A DNA stretch of 64,000 bases from Bilophila wadsworthia ATCC 49260 (GTDB taxonomy: Bacteria; Desulfobacterota; Desulfovibrionia; Desulfovibrionales; Desulfovibrionaceae), in the NCBI RefSeq assembly GCF_000701705.1, contig NZ_JNJP01000002.1, forward strand, positions 124,001 through 188,000. The letters run 5' to 3'. Below the pieces are notes generated by a model. The model ran no database searches. It had not been told where the DNA came from and saw only the letters and a list, made by a program, of their open reading frames with translations. The translations under genes were made by a program, and so were the position numbers. Positions 49,383-57,558 of the stretch are shown here, piece by piece. The first letter of the stretch is position 1. Each line of letters begins with the position of its first letter.

Positions 49383-50084
49383 ATGTCACATTTCCTTTAT
49401 ATATCGGACGTATTTTGTCCTTGGTGTTATGGTTTTGCCCCGGTCATGCAGCGGATTTCCTCCGAGCACCCCGGCTATCCCGTACGCGTGCTGAGCGGCG
49501 ATCTGGTGGAAAACCCAACCACCACCGGCGAAATGATGAGGAACCACCCGACCATGCGGGAATTTTTCGTCCGGCTCGCCAAAACCACGGGACAAGCCGT
49601 CGGGCAGGATTTCCTGCGCCGCCTTGAGCCGGGGCAGGGAGATCTCCGCATGTTTTCCCCGGATATGGCAGTGCCTCTGGCGGCGCTGAAAAAACTGGCC
49701 CCGGGACACGAGCTCGAACAGATGGAGGCCTTTCAATCGGCCTTTTACGGCGAAGGCCGCGACGTGCTCGCCCCCGAAGTCCAGATGCGGATAGCGAATG
49801 TGGACGGCGACGTCTTTATGCGAGCGTTAGAAGACCCCGGCGTACAGGCCGCCGCGGAAGCCGAACGAGAGGAAGCGCTCGATATACTGGGTGACTTTGT
49901 GGTTTATCCCACGCTCTTTCTTGAAACGGACGACGGCGAGCGCCATGTGCTGGCGCGCGGTTACGCCGATTATCCCGTTGTGGCCGCCAAGCTTGCCTCC
50001 GTGCTCGGCGGAGGAGCTGGCGGCTCGGAGACACGCCCCGCCAACGCGTGCGGCCTCGACGGGCATTGCGATATTTCAGCATGA
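49383..50084 (+). CDS. DsbA-family thioredoxin-fold protein (FrnE-like)
   Basis: A 233-residue cytoplasmic thioredoxin-fold protein. The redox motif C12-P-W-C15 lies in YISDVFCPWCYGFAP; a long helical insertion and a C-terminal thioredoxin half (VVYPTLFLETDDGE, containing the cis-Pro as YPT) follow. No signal peptide is present, unlike secreted DsbA. The organisation matches FrnE/2-hydroxychromene-2-carboxylate isomerase-like DsbA relatives, which act as thiol oxidoreductases or GSH-dependent isomerases. The gene is separate from its neighbours. It starts close after a hairpin and is followed by a 17-bp perfect hairpin. Confidence 0.85.
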   Translation: MSHFLYISDVFCPWCYGFAPVMQRISSEHPGYPVRVLSGDLVENPTTTGEMMRNHPTMREFFVRLAKTTGQAVGQDFLRRLEPGQGDLRMFSPDMAVPLAALKKLAPGHELEQMEAFQSAFYGEGRDVLAPEVQMRIANVDGDVFMRALEDPGVQAAAEAEREEALDILGDFVVYPTLFLETDDGERHVLARGYADYPVVAAKLASVLGGGAGGSETRPANACGLDGHCDISA

Positions 50085-50095
50085 AGGGGAAAGAT

Positions 50096-50131
50096 CGGGG
50101 AGGGAGCTTTTTCAAAAAAGCTCCCTCCCCG
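50096..50131 (+). terminator. Perfect 17-bp hairpin after the DsbA-like gene
   Basis: CGGGGAGGGAGCTTTTT (50096-50112) and its exact complement (50115-50131) around CA. It is symmetric, so it may terminate in both directions; no T-run follows the stem beyond its own A/T segment. Confidence 0.55.
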
Positions 50132-50447
50132 AACCTCTCCCGCAAAAACTTCGATTCGTGGGGAGACCGCGCAACGGGAGTCCGTTCCGGTCAAGGGAAA
50201 AACTTCCTATCCTATGTGCAAGCCTTTTCCCGCTGTTCCTCCAAATCAAAAACCCGCCCAGCATGTCCGAGCGGGTTTTATTTTTGTCTACCCGAAAGTC
50301 TGACAAGGAGGGATTCGATAACATCGAAAGCCTTGGGAGGAAGGAGCCCGGGGAGGGACGCTGCTATCGATGCCCGTAAGCCCGAAGACGCACCTAACCA
50401 TCATAGCCCCTGTAGGGCCGCCATCCACTTCCCGGCCAATAAGTAAT
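50132..50447. other. Convergent gap with a second terminator
   Basis: No gene seen. AAAACCCGC (50249-50257) pairs with GCGGGTTTT (50271-50279), followed by ATTTTTG, a good plus-strand terminator 165 bases after the nearest plus-strand gene. A small RNA between the two hairpins is possible but unsupported. Confidence 0.5.
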
Positions 50448-50747
50448 CTACCCGCCGATTATGACTGTAGGACAGCCCATGACGATCTGTCCCCCGTGGG
50501 CCGTCTGATCGCCCATGCGGGCGGCGGGGCGGCCCCCGATCAGCACGGAAGACGATCCTTTGATGATGACGTCCGGCGGCCCTACGCAAACGGCGGAATC
50601 GCCCATACACGCTGCGGGCATATTTCCGATAAGGACATGAGGGCAGCCGGGCGGAAGTATCGGCCCGCCCACATGCGGAATCGGTGGGAGCCCCGGCGTC
50701 TGCATGGGACACACATGCATATCTCCAACGCGCGCTGCTGGCGGCAT
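50448..50747 (-). CDS. PAAR-domain spike-tip protein of the T6SS
   Basis: A 99-residue single-domain PAAR protein that caps the VgrG spike with a sharp cone. The repeated PxxxxGDMHxCP / GxxPAARMGDQTxHGG pattern and regularly spaced Gly-Pro, Cys and His residues (MPPAARVGDMHVCP, GRPAARMGDQTAHGG) match the family and its zinc site. No C-terminal toxin extension is present, so any cargo would be separate. The ATG at 50747 is used because AGGAGG lies seven bases upstream; an in-frame GTG/ATG further up lacks support. It is last in the leftward T6SS gene row, 78 bases after vgrG. Confidence 0.92.
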   Translation of the reverse strand: MPPAARVGDMHVCPMQTPGLPPIPHVGGPILPPGCPHVLIGNMPAACMGDSAVCVGPPDVIIKGSSSVLIGGRPAARMGDQTAHGGQIVMGCPTVIIGG

Positions 50748-50825
50748 GGCCCATCCTCCTTTACGCCGATTCGGCGTGTTGCGGATAACGCTTTCAGTCT
50801 CCACCATACCGGGCGGAGCCAGCCT

Positions 50826-52937
50826 TTAGTTGATTTTCACCAAACCGCCCTTGACCTCAAGCATTGCGCCCGCGCTGAGTGTCCCCTTGGCATTAGCCTT
50901 GATGTCGACCATCGTAGCCTTCTGAGTCAGTTCCGTTTGCGCGGAAACGGAAAGGTTTGCCGACGAGGAAATTTCCATACCCTGCTTTGCCGAGAATTGC
51001 GCCTTGGCGGACTTGAGAGCCAGAGTCCCGCCCGCTTCGATAGTCAGATTGCCGGAAACCTTCAGCGTATAGTCACCCTTCACGTTGATGACCACGTTGC
51101 CGCCGTGCTTGCGTTCCTCATCGCCTCCCGTTTCAACGTGCCGCTTGCCCTTTACCTTGAGGCCGTCGTCGCCATCCTTGAGCTCGACAGTGCGCCCGCC
51201 TTTTTCCAGCACCAGCAGATCGTTGCCCTCTTTGAGCGTCACGGCCCGATTGCCTTTCTCAAGGCTCAGCGCGTCGTCACCTTCCTTTAATGTGGCACTG
51301 CGGCTGCCCTTTTCAATGGTGAAGGCATCGTCACCTTCCTTGAGTTCGACGGAGCGGTTCCCCTTTTCCAACGTAAGGGCATCGTTGCCTTCCTTGAGCG
51401 TCGTGATCCGGCTGCTCTTTTCCAACGTGAGCGCGTCGCCGCCCTCCCCGATGATCGTCACCGTGCGGGCGTCCTCCACATCACAGGAAAACATCTTCTG
51501 GGCGTGCAGATACACCAGCTCCGCATCCTTCGTATCGTCGAAGCGCAGCTCATTGCCGGCCTGTCCGTCCGGAAAACTCCGGGTCAGCAGGCCGGAACAG
51601 GCCGCGTGCTCCGGCAGCGCCCACGGCGGCGGATTGCCCGAATTGTAGACCATGCCCGTCACAAGGGGCCGATCCGGATCTCCCCCGACAAAACCGATCA
51701 CCACTTCCTGCCCGATGCGAGGCAGGAACAGCGCGCCGTAGCCGTTGCCGGTCCACGGCTGTGCCACCCGCACCCAGCACGACGAGGTTTCATCCGAGGC
51801 ACCCTGCCAATGGAACCGGACCTTGCACCGCCCGTGCTGGTCCGTCCAAACCTCTTCACCTTCCTTGCCCGTGACCACACCCGTAAGCGGGCCGCTCATG
51901 CGGGACCGCGCGAAAAACGGCAGGGGGCGATAACGGGCGGAAGCGGGCACAGCGGAAACATCCGCCAGGAAACGCCCGGTTTCGGCAGTGCCGTCACCGG
52001 GGAACGATGCCGTAAAACGGACTTCCGTAGCCACCCACCGGGCATTCACCTGCCCGTCGGGGTGCCCCTTCACTGCAAAGGCGCATCCTGCGGACAGCCC
52101 CGGACAGGAAGAGCGCCCGCGCAGCTTGAACCCTCCCGACTCGCACGCGTCCAAGCGGATAGCCGCGAGCCCTTCGCCGGACTGCTGATCGATATGCCCG
52201 GCCAACGGATAGCCGAGGCAAGGGAACCCTTCTCCCGCGGACGCGGCAAGGCTGGTTTCAGGGGTCAGCGGGTTATAGTCATCCACGGAGCAGGAAGCCG
52301 CAGCAACCTGCCGTGACAGCGAAAGCTCAAAAACATGCGCAGAGGGTTCCGTGGGCGGCCCACCCTCCTTGTCCTGCGCGTCGGGAAGCCATTCCAGCGT
52401 CGCACCCTGCGGGCAATCCGCGAAAACGTCGGGCGAATCGGCCATGACCAGCGTGTGCGCGGACCCACTGTGCTCGAAAAAATACACAATCCCGGCCTCC
52501 GCCATGAGACGGCTCAAGAAGGCGAACGACGTTTCGCCATAACGGACGGTGTACTCCTTTGCCGGATAGGTTGAGGAAAGGGCATTGCGGATATGCCCGA
52601 ATCCAGCGTCAGTGCAGACTTTGGTGACGATTTCCGGCACGCTCATATTTTGGAAGACAGCGCAGGTGCGTTCCTGATCAAGGCGCAGGAACCACGGGCG
52701 CAGCTCCAGCGTATACCGGGCGGAGCGCACAGTGGACGGCCCCTGTTCGGCACGGAACACGATGCCGTTGAGCGGACGCGTCGAGCCGTCGGGCATGGGC
52801 AGCCGTACGGTATGCGGTTTGCCGATCAGCGCCGCCAGTTCCGGCTGCTCGTCAGGGTAATATTCCAGCACGTAACGAAACGGGCGGGAAAGGGCCTCGT
52901 AACCGGTAAGGGTAGTAGACATATCGAGCGATTCCAT
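50826..52937 (-). CDS. vgrG: T6SS VgrG spike protein (TssI)
   Basis: A 703-residue trimeric spike protein. The N-terminal gp27-like domain (about 1-370) has LTGYEALSRPFRYVLEYY, PYLVKHYGET-type loops and YFFEHSG; the gp5 OB fold (about 370-470) has VTGKEGEEVWTDQHGRCKVRFHW-type segments, VRVAQPWTGNGYGALFLPRIGQEV and GDPDRPLVTGMVYN. It is followed by a beta-helix (about 480-703). The helix contains five 18-residue repeats of the form LTLEKGNRxxxLKEGDDA. No toxin domain is appended. The start may be 52937 or an ATG 15 bases later; neither has a clear ribosome site. It lies downstream of tssG and an unknown gene and upstream of PAAR. Confidence 0.95.
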   Translation of the reverse strand: MESLDMSTTLTGYEALSRPFRYVLEYYPDEQPELAALIGKPHTVRLPMPDGSTRPLNGIVFRAEQGPSTVRSARYTLELRPWFLRLDQERTCAVFQNMSVPEIVTKVCTDAGFGHIRNALSSTYPAKEYTVRYGETSFAFLSRLMAEAGIVYFFEHSGSAHTLVMADSPDVFADCPQGATLEWLPDAQDKEGGPPTEPSAHVFELSLSRQVAAASCSVDDYNPLTPETSLAASAGEGFPCLGYPLAGHIDQQSGEGLAAIRLDACESGGFKLRGRSSCPGLSAGCAFAVKGHPDGQVNARWVATEVRFTASFPGDGTAETGRFLADVSAVPASARYRPLPFFARSRMSGPLTGVVTGKEGEEVWTDQHGRCKVRFHWQGASDETSSCWVRVAQPWTGNGYGALFLPRIGQEVVIGFVGGDPDRPLVTGMVYNSGNPPPWALPEHAACSGLLTRSFPDGQAGNELRFDDTKDAELVYLHAQKMFSCDVEDARTVTIIGEGGDALTLEKSSRITTLKEGNDALTLEKGNRSVELKEGDDAFTIEKGSRSATLKEGDDALSLEKGNRAVTLKEGNDLLVLEKGGRTVELKDGDDGLKVKGKRHVETGGDEERKHGGNVVINVKGDYTLKVSGNLTIEAGGTLALKSAKAQFSAKQGMEISSSANLSVSAQTELTQKATMVDIKANAKGTLSAGAMLEVKGGLVKIN
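51160..51440 (-). repeat. Five 54-base tandem repeats in vgrG
   Basis: Each unit encodes 18 residues built on LxLEKGxRxxxLKEGxD and extends the C-terminal beta-helix. DNA units are similar but not identical, so the array is old enough to have drifted. Confidence 0.85.
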
Positions 52938-53051
52938 CCAGATTTTCGGTTTTACCGATCAACGTTGGGATGTCCGGTTCTCTTTATCAACGGGTCACAC
53001 GGACGAAGCGCGACTTTCATATACAAATGTGACTCGGAAAACGGCAAGGCG

Positions 53052-53591
53052 TCAAGTTTTACCCTTACTCAGCGCTGCAACGAATCTATCCTTGGCCGTA
53101 GGCGGCGTGGGTGTAGGCGTGAGGGGGGCCGTAGGGAGGGAAACAGGGCCGGGGGAGGGCGCGGGCTTAGCGATGACAGGGCCCATGTTGGCCGACCAAA
53201 TACTCTTCGCCCCAGCCGTGCGGTACGGCCTGGGCGAATGCGTAAATGCTTTGGGGCCCAGCGTGGGATCAGCCTCCCATGCGGGCATCAGCTCCGTAAC
53301 AAGCGGAAAGGCAGAACTCTCGGACCTGCAAAAACAAAAATCCTCATGTATGTTATTGTAATAACTTTTTGTACTAAAAAAATCCGGAGGTGCCGTAATC
53401 GGTTTGTAGGCTACCGAAAGCTCGTGCCAGCAGGTAGAATTGCTCGTCAACTCTTTTGCGAAGCAAATCTCACCAACGATGTCATAAACAACAAAATAAT
53501 GATCAGGAGGGCCTGTTATCCCAAGGGGATTACCGTCAAAACCAAAAAAAATTGCGTTCGACAAATAGTAAACATCTCCTATATCAGGCAT
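53052..53591 (-). CDS. Unknown T6SS-embedded protein, candidate effector or accessory
   Basis: A 179-residue protein I do not recognise. The ATG is four bases after the tssG stop, with GAGGAGCGGGTG upstream, so it is translated as part of the T6SS operon. The N-terminal 100 residues are rich in aromatic residues (GDVYYLSNAIFFGFDG, DHYFVVYDI) and contain three Cys (CFAKEL, STCWHEL, DFCFCR). The C-terminal third is Pro/Thr-rich (APSPGPVSLPTAPLTPTPTP) and ends in a basic tail. No signal peptide or membrane helix is seen. Codon third positions are clearly more AT-rich than in neighbouring tss genes, a sign of transfer. Position between tssG and vgrG is typical for effector, immunity or adaptor genes. 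Confidence 0.65.
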   Translation of the reverse strand: MPDIGDVYYLSNAIFFGFDGNPLGITGPPDHYFVVYDIVGEICFAKELTSNSTCWHELSVAYKPITAPPDFFSTKSYYNNIHEDFCFCRSESSAFPLVTELMPAWEADPTLGPKAFTHSPRPYRTAGAKSIWSANMGPVIAKPAPSPGPVSLPTAPLTPTPTPPTAKDRFVAALSKGKT

Positions 53592-53595
53592 AGTT

Positions 53596-54522
53596 TCACC
53601 CGCTCCTCGTAAAATTATTCAGTATCACCTCACACCCCACGTCCCCCAGATACCAGCGGACCAGTGCAAGCAGGTCGGCGCGGCACGTTCCGGCGGGAGG
53701 GGGTAGAAACATCCGGCGCTGTGCCTCCGTCAGCGGGCCGAGGCGCAGGATGATCCCCGCCGAAGCGTCAAAAACCCGGCTTCCGAGCAGGGCCGTGCTT
53801 CCGAGCCGCGCATTGCCCGCATCCCTTCCGCCAAGGCGGGTGAGAGCCTCCTCGGGCAGATCGACCCATGCGCCGTGGAACGGTTCCACGCGGGCTTCAA
53901 CCCCAAAGGCCGCCTTCACCAGCTTTTCCAACCCCGCCGCGGATCGCGGCTGCCGGGCCCATACGGCCGCGCAGGACCGGAACAGCGCGGCGGGCACGTC
54001 TCCCCTCCCAGCCACCGGGCCGGGCATGGGCACATCCCGCGCCCGCTCTCCCGTATTGGGAAGGCCGGAAACCGCCTCCAGGAACGCGGCGAAGGGGTGA
54101 GCCTCCGGCAGGCCGTCAGCCCGCAGTTCCGGGCACAACGACGACGCCATATCCCGCCACAGATGCAGGATCCTGTTGTGGAACAGATCCAGAAACTCCT
54201 GAAATGCCGGGTCCCCGGCCCGCATCCGCTCCCGCACCAGCAAGGCCACATGCGGCGGCAACGGCCCATCCATGCCCGCCAGCCCAAGCAGATTCACATC
54301 AAGGCGCGGAGCCCCGCCCTCCGGGAAGGCCACGCCGCGGACCACCCCAGCAGGGATGCTGTCCGAAGCCGGGACGCCCCAGTCCATGCGGCCTTTCCAT
54401 GCCTCAAGAATCGCACCCGCCTGCCAGACGTCGAAACGCCACGGCGCGGACCGGAAGCGCGACAGGGCATCGCCGTCTAGATCAGCGGAAGCGCGCCGGA
54501 TCGCAGAGGCCATCTGTGCCAC
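53596..54522 (-). CDS. tssG: T6SS baseplate subunit TssG
   Basis: A 308-residue TssG/ImpH/VasB protein, which joins TssE, TssF and TssK in the baseplate wedge. Family features: an N-terminal FRSAPWRFDVWQAG-like segment, LPPHVALLVRERMRAGDPAFQEFLDLFHNRIL, and the C-terminal LGPLTEAQRRMFLPPP with FVRWYLG-like residues (LVRWYLGDVGCEV). The length is slightly short for the family. It overlaps the end of tssF by 46 bases with a GTG start at 54522; an ATG three codons later is an alternative. It is followed after four bases by the unknown gene. Confidence 0.92.
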   Translation of the reverse strand: MAQMASAIRRASADLDGDALSRFRSAPWRFDVWQAGAILEAWKGRMDWGVPASDSIPAGVVRGVAFPEGGAPRLDVNLLGLAGMDGPLPPHVALLVRERMRAGDPAFQEFLDLFHNRILHLWRDMASSLCPELRADGLPEAHPFAAFLEAVSGLPNTGERARDVPMPGPVAGRGDVPAALFRSCAAVWARQPRSAAGLEKLVKAAFGVEARVEPFHGAWVDLPEEALTRLGGRDAGNARLGSTALLGSRVFDASAGIILRLGPLTEAQRRMFLPPPAGTCRADLLALVRWYLGDVGCEVILNNFTRSG

Positions 54523-56276
54523 GTCCCTTTACGGTTACAGGTTTTCAGCACAAGCTGCGTAAACGTGTTGATTCCGGCGTACAGCCCGAAGAACACGTCG
54601 AGGACCTCCGCGAACAGAAACGCGCTGCCTCCGGTGAAGGCGTCCTCGTCGAGCGTGAGCGTCAGCCGGGTTCCCCTCGCCGCACAGCCCGGAGCGGAGC
54701 GCAAGGGACGAATGAGCGGCTTGGCACACAACCCGTTCACGCCGGCGATCTGGCGCTGCGCAAAAGCGTCGCGCGGAGGCGCGTACAGGCGGAGCAGTTC
54801 ACGCAGGACATTGTCGGCATCCGGCCCGCTCAAAGAAAGTTGATGGAGGCTGAGATGGGAAACGAGCTTCCACAGTTCGCCGCCGAACATGGGCGGATCG
54901 TGCTGTTGCGAAGGAGGGCCGCAGAAGCGGATAGCCGCCGTGGGCATGTCCGTATCCCGCGTCAGTTCGCCCTGACGCCAGCGCTCGGCGGCACGGTGGC
55001 GGTTCGTGCACAATACCCGCGCGGAAGCCACCCAAGGCCGAGCCGTCTCCGGGCGGAACCCCGCTTCCTTGAAATGCAGAAACACGTCCGTCCCTATGCC
55101 GTCCAAAGATGGCTTCCTGCGCAGGAACCACATCAGGGACGGCGGCGCATCCCCTTCTCCTGAAAGAGAAAAATACGGCATAACCGAAGAACGTTCCCCT
55201 CCCTCCAAAGCGTCCACAGCGATCACGGAATGGACTTCCGTACTGTCCCGGTGCCGCAGATCCGGCACGAGCAGGTGTCCCGAGCGCTCGTGATCCACCC
55301 GGATGGGTTCCGCCATGCGCTCGAACAAGTTGACCACAGGTACGGCGCAGGTGCGGAACAATCTTGAGGAAACCGTTTTCGGCGGCGGCGCGTCCACGGG
55401 GAACAGGAGATCGAAGCCTGGCAAATCCCCGAGTTCCCGCCGACGTTCCAGCCCGAACACCTCCCAGAACAGCAGGTGTTCGGGATAGGCAAAATACTCC
55501 TGCAGCAACTGGTATCCGGGCAGAGCGTAGGCGGATTCGGGGAACAGACGCCCGCCCGGCTCCAAGCCCGCATGACACAGGGCCTCCCGGCCAAGGGAGA
55601 GCGCCCTGGGCTTTGCGGCCCCGGCGTCGTCCGCGAGAAAGACATCCTTACACGCGCCGTGCACCCATTCGTGCATGGGAAAAGTCGCAAACCGATCACC
55701 GCCAAGGTGGAGAGATAACGAGGGCAATCCGAACTTTGCCAGCGAAAGCCCCGCGATACCCTCGATCCGCAGGCACAGGACACCGGGCACGCCCTGCGCC
55801 GCAGCGGGCATCCAAGACGCCGGAGGGATGATGGAAGCCCGTACAACCTTCGCAGGATGCAACGTCAGAGGCCAGGCCGTCCGCCAGCGCAGCACGCCGC
55901 CGCGCTCGTCACGGTTGTGGATCGGGGTGTGCGCCGGAATGCCGAATCCGTCCGGCAGCCCGGCCACGCCCGCCGGATTGGGGATGAATTCCGCCACGCC
56001 CACGGACGGAATCGGGCAGACGAACTGCGGATAGAGCAGCCCGAGCAGGCTGTGCGAAACCAGCGGCAGCCGGGATTCCGCGTCCGCCCTCACCCGGGCG
56101 GCAAGCCATGCGAACGACTCCAGCAGCAGATTAACCAAAGGATCGGGCTGCGTATCGGACGCCAGCCCGAGCTGGCGCGCCATGCCGGGATTCCGCACGG
56201 CGAAGCGCACCGCGTCCTCACGCAAGGAACGCAATTCCTCCCGGTACAGCCCGGCGATGTCCTCAAAGGCGTGCAT
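54477..56276 (-). CDS. tssF: T6SS baseplate subunit TssF
   Basis: A 599-residue TssF/ImpG/VasA baseplate protein. The N-terminus YREELRSLREDAVRFA...NPGMARQLGL with DPLVNLLLESFAWLAARVR is diagnostic, as are the internal SLLGLLYPQFVCPIPS and the C-terminal LFAEVLDVFFGLYAGINTFTQL. The length is normal. Its ATG at 56276 overlaps the tssE stop (TGATG); an upstream in-frame start inside tssE is unlikely. It works with TssG as a heterotrimeric wedge beneath the sheath. Confidence 0.94.
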   Translation of the reverse strand: MHAFEDIAGLYREELRSLREDAVRFAVRNPGMARQLGLASDTQPDPLVNLLLESFAWLAARVRADAESRLPLVSHSLLGLLYPQFVCPIPSVGVAEFIPNPAGVAGLPDGFGIPAHTPIHNRDERGGVLRWRTAWPLTLHPAKVVRASIIPPASWMPAAAQGVPGVLCLRIEGIAGLSLAKFGLPSLSLHLGGDRFATFPMHEWVHGACKDVFLADDAGAAKPRALSLGREALCHAGLEPGGRLFPESAYALPGYQLLQEYFAYPEHLLFWEVFGLERRRELGDLPGFDLLFPVDAPPPKTVSSRLFRTCAVPVVNLFERMAEPIRVDHERSGHLLVPDLRHRDSTEVHSVIAVDALEGGERSSVMPYFSLSGEGDAPPSLMWFLRRKPSLDGIGTDVFLHFKEAGFRPETARPWVASARVLCTNRHRAAERWRQGELTRDTDMPTAAIRFCGPPSQQHDPPMFGGELWKLVSHLSLHQLSLSGPDADNVLRELLRLYAPPRDAFAQRQIAGVNGLCAKPLIRPLRSAPGCAARGTRLTLTLDEDAFTGGSAFLFAEVLDVFFGLYAGINTFTQLVLKTCNRKGTWHRWPLRSGALPLI

Positions 56277-56680
56277 CAGCCCTCCGCGGCCGCTCCAGCG
56301 GAGAACACGCCTCCGTCGCATTGGAGCAAAAACGTCACCGGTTCCTCTTCGGACGCCGCATCCACCCGCAAATGCAGCCGACCGTCCTCAAATCCAAGCG
56401 GGCTCACCCTTATCTTTTTCAGGCGCGGCTCGAAACGCTCCAGCGCAGCCGAAACGGCACGGGCCACCTCTCGCCCGTCCAGCGGGGCCGAACTCCAGTC
56501 CGCCAGGCCGTACCCCATCACCAGATCCGCCGCATCCCCATTCCCACAGGGGGCACGGGTGTTGAGCAGTTCCTCGACGTCTTCCGCCACGGCCGACAGG
56601 TATTCGCTCCGGGACAATCCGCGCCCCGAAGCTTTCCCAGCAAGGCGGGACAACAGCGGAATGCGCCTTTCCTCCTTCAT
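56276..56680 (-). CDS. tssE: T6SS baseplate subunit TssE (gp25-like)
   Basis: A 134-residue gp25-like wedge protein. It has the N-terminal PLLSRLAGK segment, EYLSAVAEDVEELLNTR (the family's core helix), GYGLADW, and the strand pattern EPRLKKIRVSPLG...LHLRVDA. The family's E-P-R motif is present as FEPRL. It initiates sheath polymerisation on the baseplate. Its ATG overlaps the hcp TAA by one base and its stop overlaps the tssF ATG, so hcp-tssE-tssF is tightly coupled. Confidence 0.92.
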   Translation of the reverse strand: MKEERRIPLLSRLAGKASGRGLSRSEYLSAVAEDVEELLNTRAPCGNGDAADLVMGYGLADWSSAPLDGREVARAVSAALERFEPRLKKIRVSPLGFEDGRLHLRVDAASEEEPVTFLLQCDGGVFSAGAAAEG

Positions 56681-57162
56681 TACGAAACCTTATTCGTCTT
56701 GAGATCGTGGCTGGCGGCAATGTTGCCGTCGGATCCGCCCTCTTCCTTCTGGCGGATATAGGTGTACTTGATGGTCGCGTAATTCAGCGCGATCTCCTCA
56801 TACGGCAGATCCCCGCCGCCACGCAGGTTGTAAGAGGCCACCACCACGTTCTCCATCGTGATTTCAAGGAACTTGATCGCGGCGTCGTTGTCCATACGGC
56901 AGCAGGTGAGCACCACGGAATCCAGGACCTTGGCGCTCCACAGGGCCTTGCAGATATTGGGCGAGGAACTGTCGAGATATTTGGTCACGTTCATCATCGA
57001 ATGGACGGCCTGCCCCGTGGTGGGGCCGGTACTGCTGCGGATCGGCGAGGTCGGCTGATGAAACCCGTTGGTGAAATTGATGAGTTCCATCTGCTTCTCA
57101 AAGCCGCTGATGGTCGATTCGCCCTCAATATCACCGAGCTTGAGAAAGGTATTCGTGGACAT
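56680..57162 (-). CDS. hcp: T6SS tube protein Hcp (TssD)
   Basis: A 160-residue Hcp1-family protein that forms hexameric rings of the inner tube and can chaperone effectors. Motifs: FLKLGDIEGEST near the N-terminus, GFEKQMELINF, KYLDSSSPNICKALWSAKVLDSVVLTCCR, and the C-terminal strand NYATIKYTYIRQ. The length matches the family. GAGGAGC precedes the ATG. A 7-bp hairpin (57193-57211) stands about 30 bases upstream in the leader and may protect the abundant message. The preceding 396-base gap separates it from tssBC. Confidence 0.95.
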   Translation of the reverse strand: MSTNTFLKLGDIEGESTISGFEKQMELINFTNGFHQPTSPIRSSTGPTTGQAVHSMMNVTKYLDSSSPNICKALWSAKVLDSVVLTCCRMDNDAAIKFLEITMENVVVASYNLRGGGDLPYEEIALNYATIKYTYIRQKEEGGSDGNIAASHDLKTNKVS

Positions 57163-57558
57163 GGATTCTGCTCCTCAAGAGTTGTATGCTCCGGCGGCAA
57201 GGCCTGCCGCCCTCTTGCCCCCATCCGGAGAAATGGCTCGTGCCCGTGGAACTTCCGGTTTCCCTCCTGCCCGGCGCACAGGGCGGATGGGATTCACAGA
57301 CATTGGGCAGTTGCGTTTTATGACGCGGCGACGTCGCAGTGGAAGGCATCAAAGACGGAAACCATTTCCCCCTCCTTGGAATATCGCTCCAGCTCCGGCA
57401 TCACCATTCATGCGGAAGTCCGGGGCCGGTCCAAAGGGCGGTTTCAAAAAGGCCGGGCACCGGGCGAGCCTTCGAGCCGTACGGGTCGAGGGCACCACAG
57501 ATCTCCTCCGGCGGGCAAAGGGATTCGCGGCCCCTCGCCGCCGGAGGCGCATCGTTTT
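57163..57558. other. Gap between tssBC and hcp with a leader hairpin
   Basis: No gene seen. GGCGGCA (57193-57199) pairs with TGCCGCC (57205-57211). A separate hcp promoter probably lies here, but I find no convincing sigma-54 or sigma-70 match. Confidence 0.45.
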
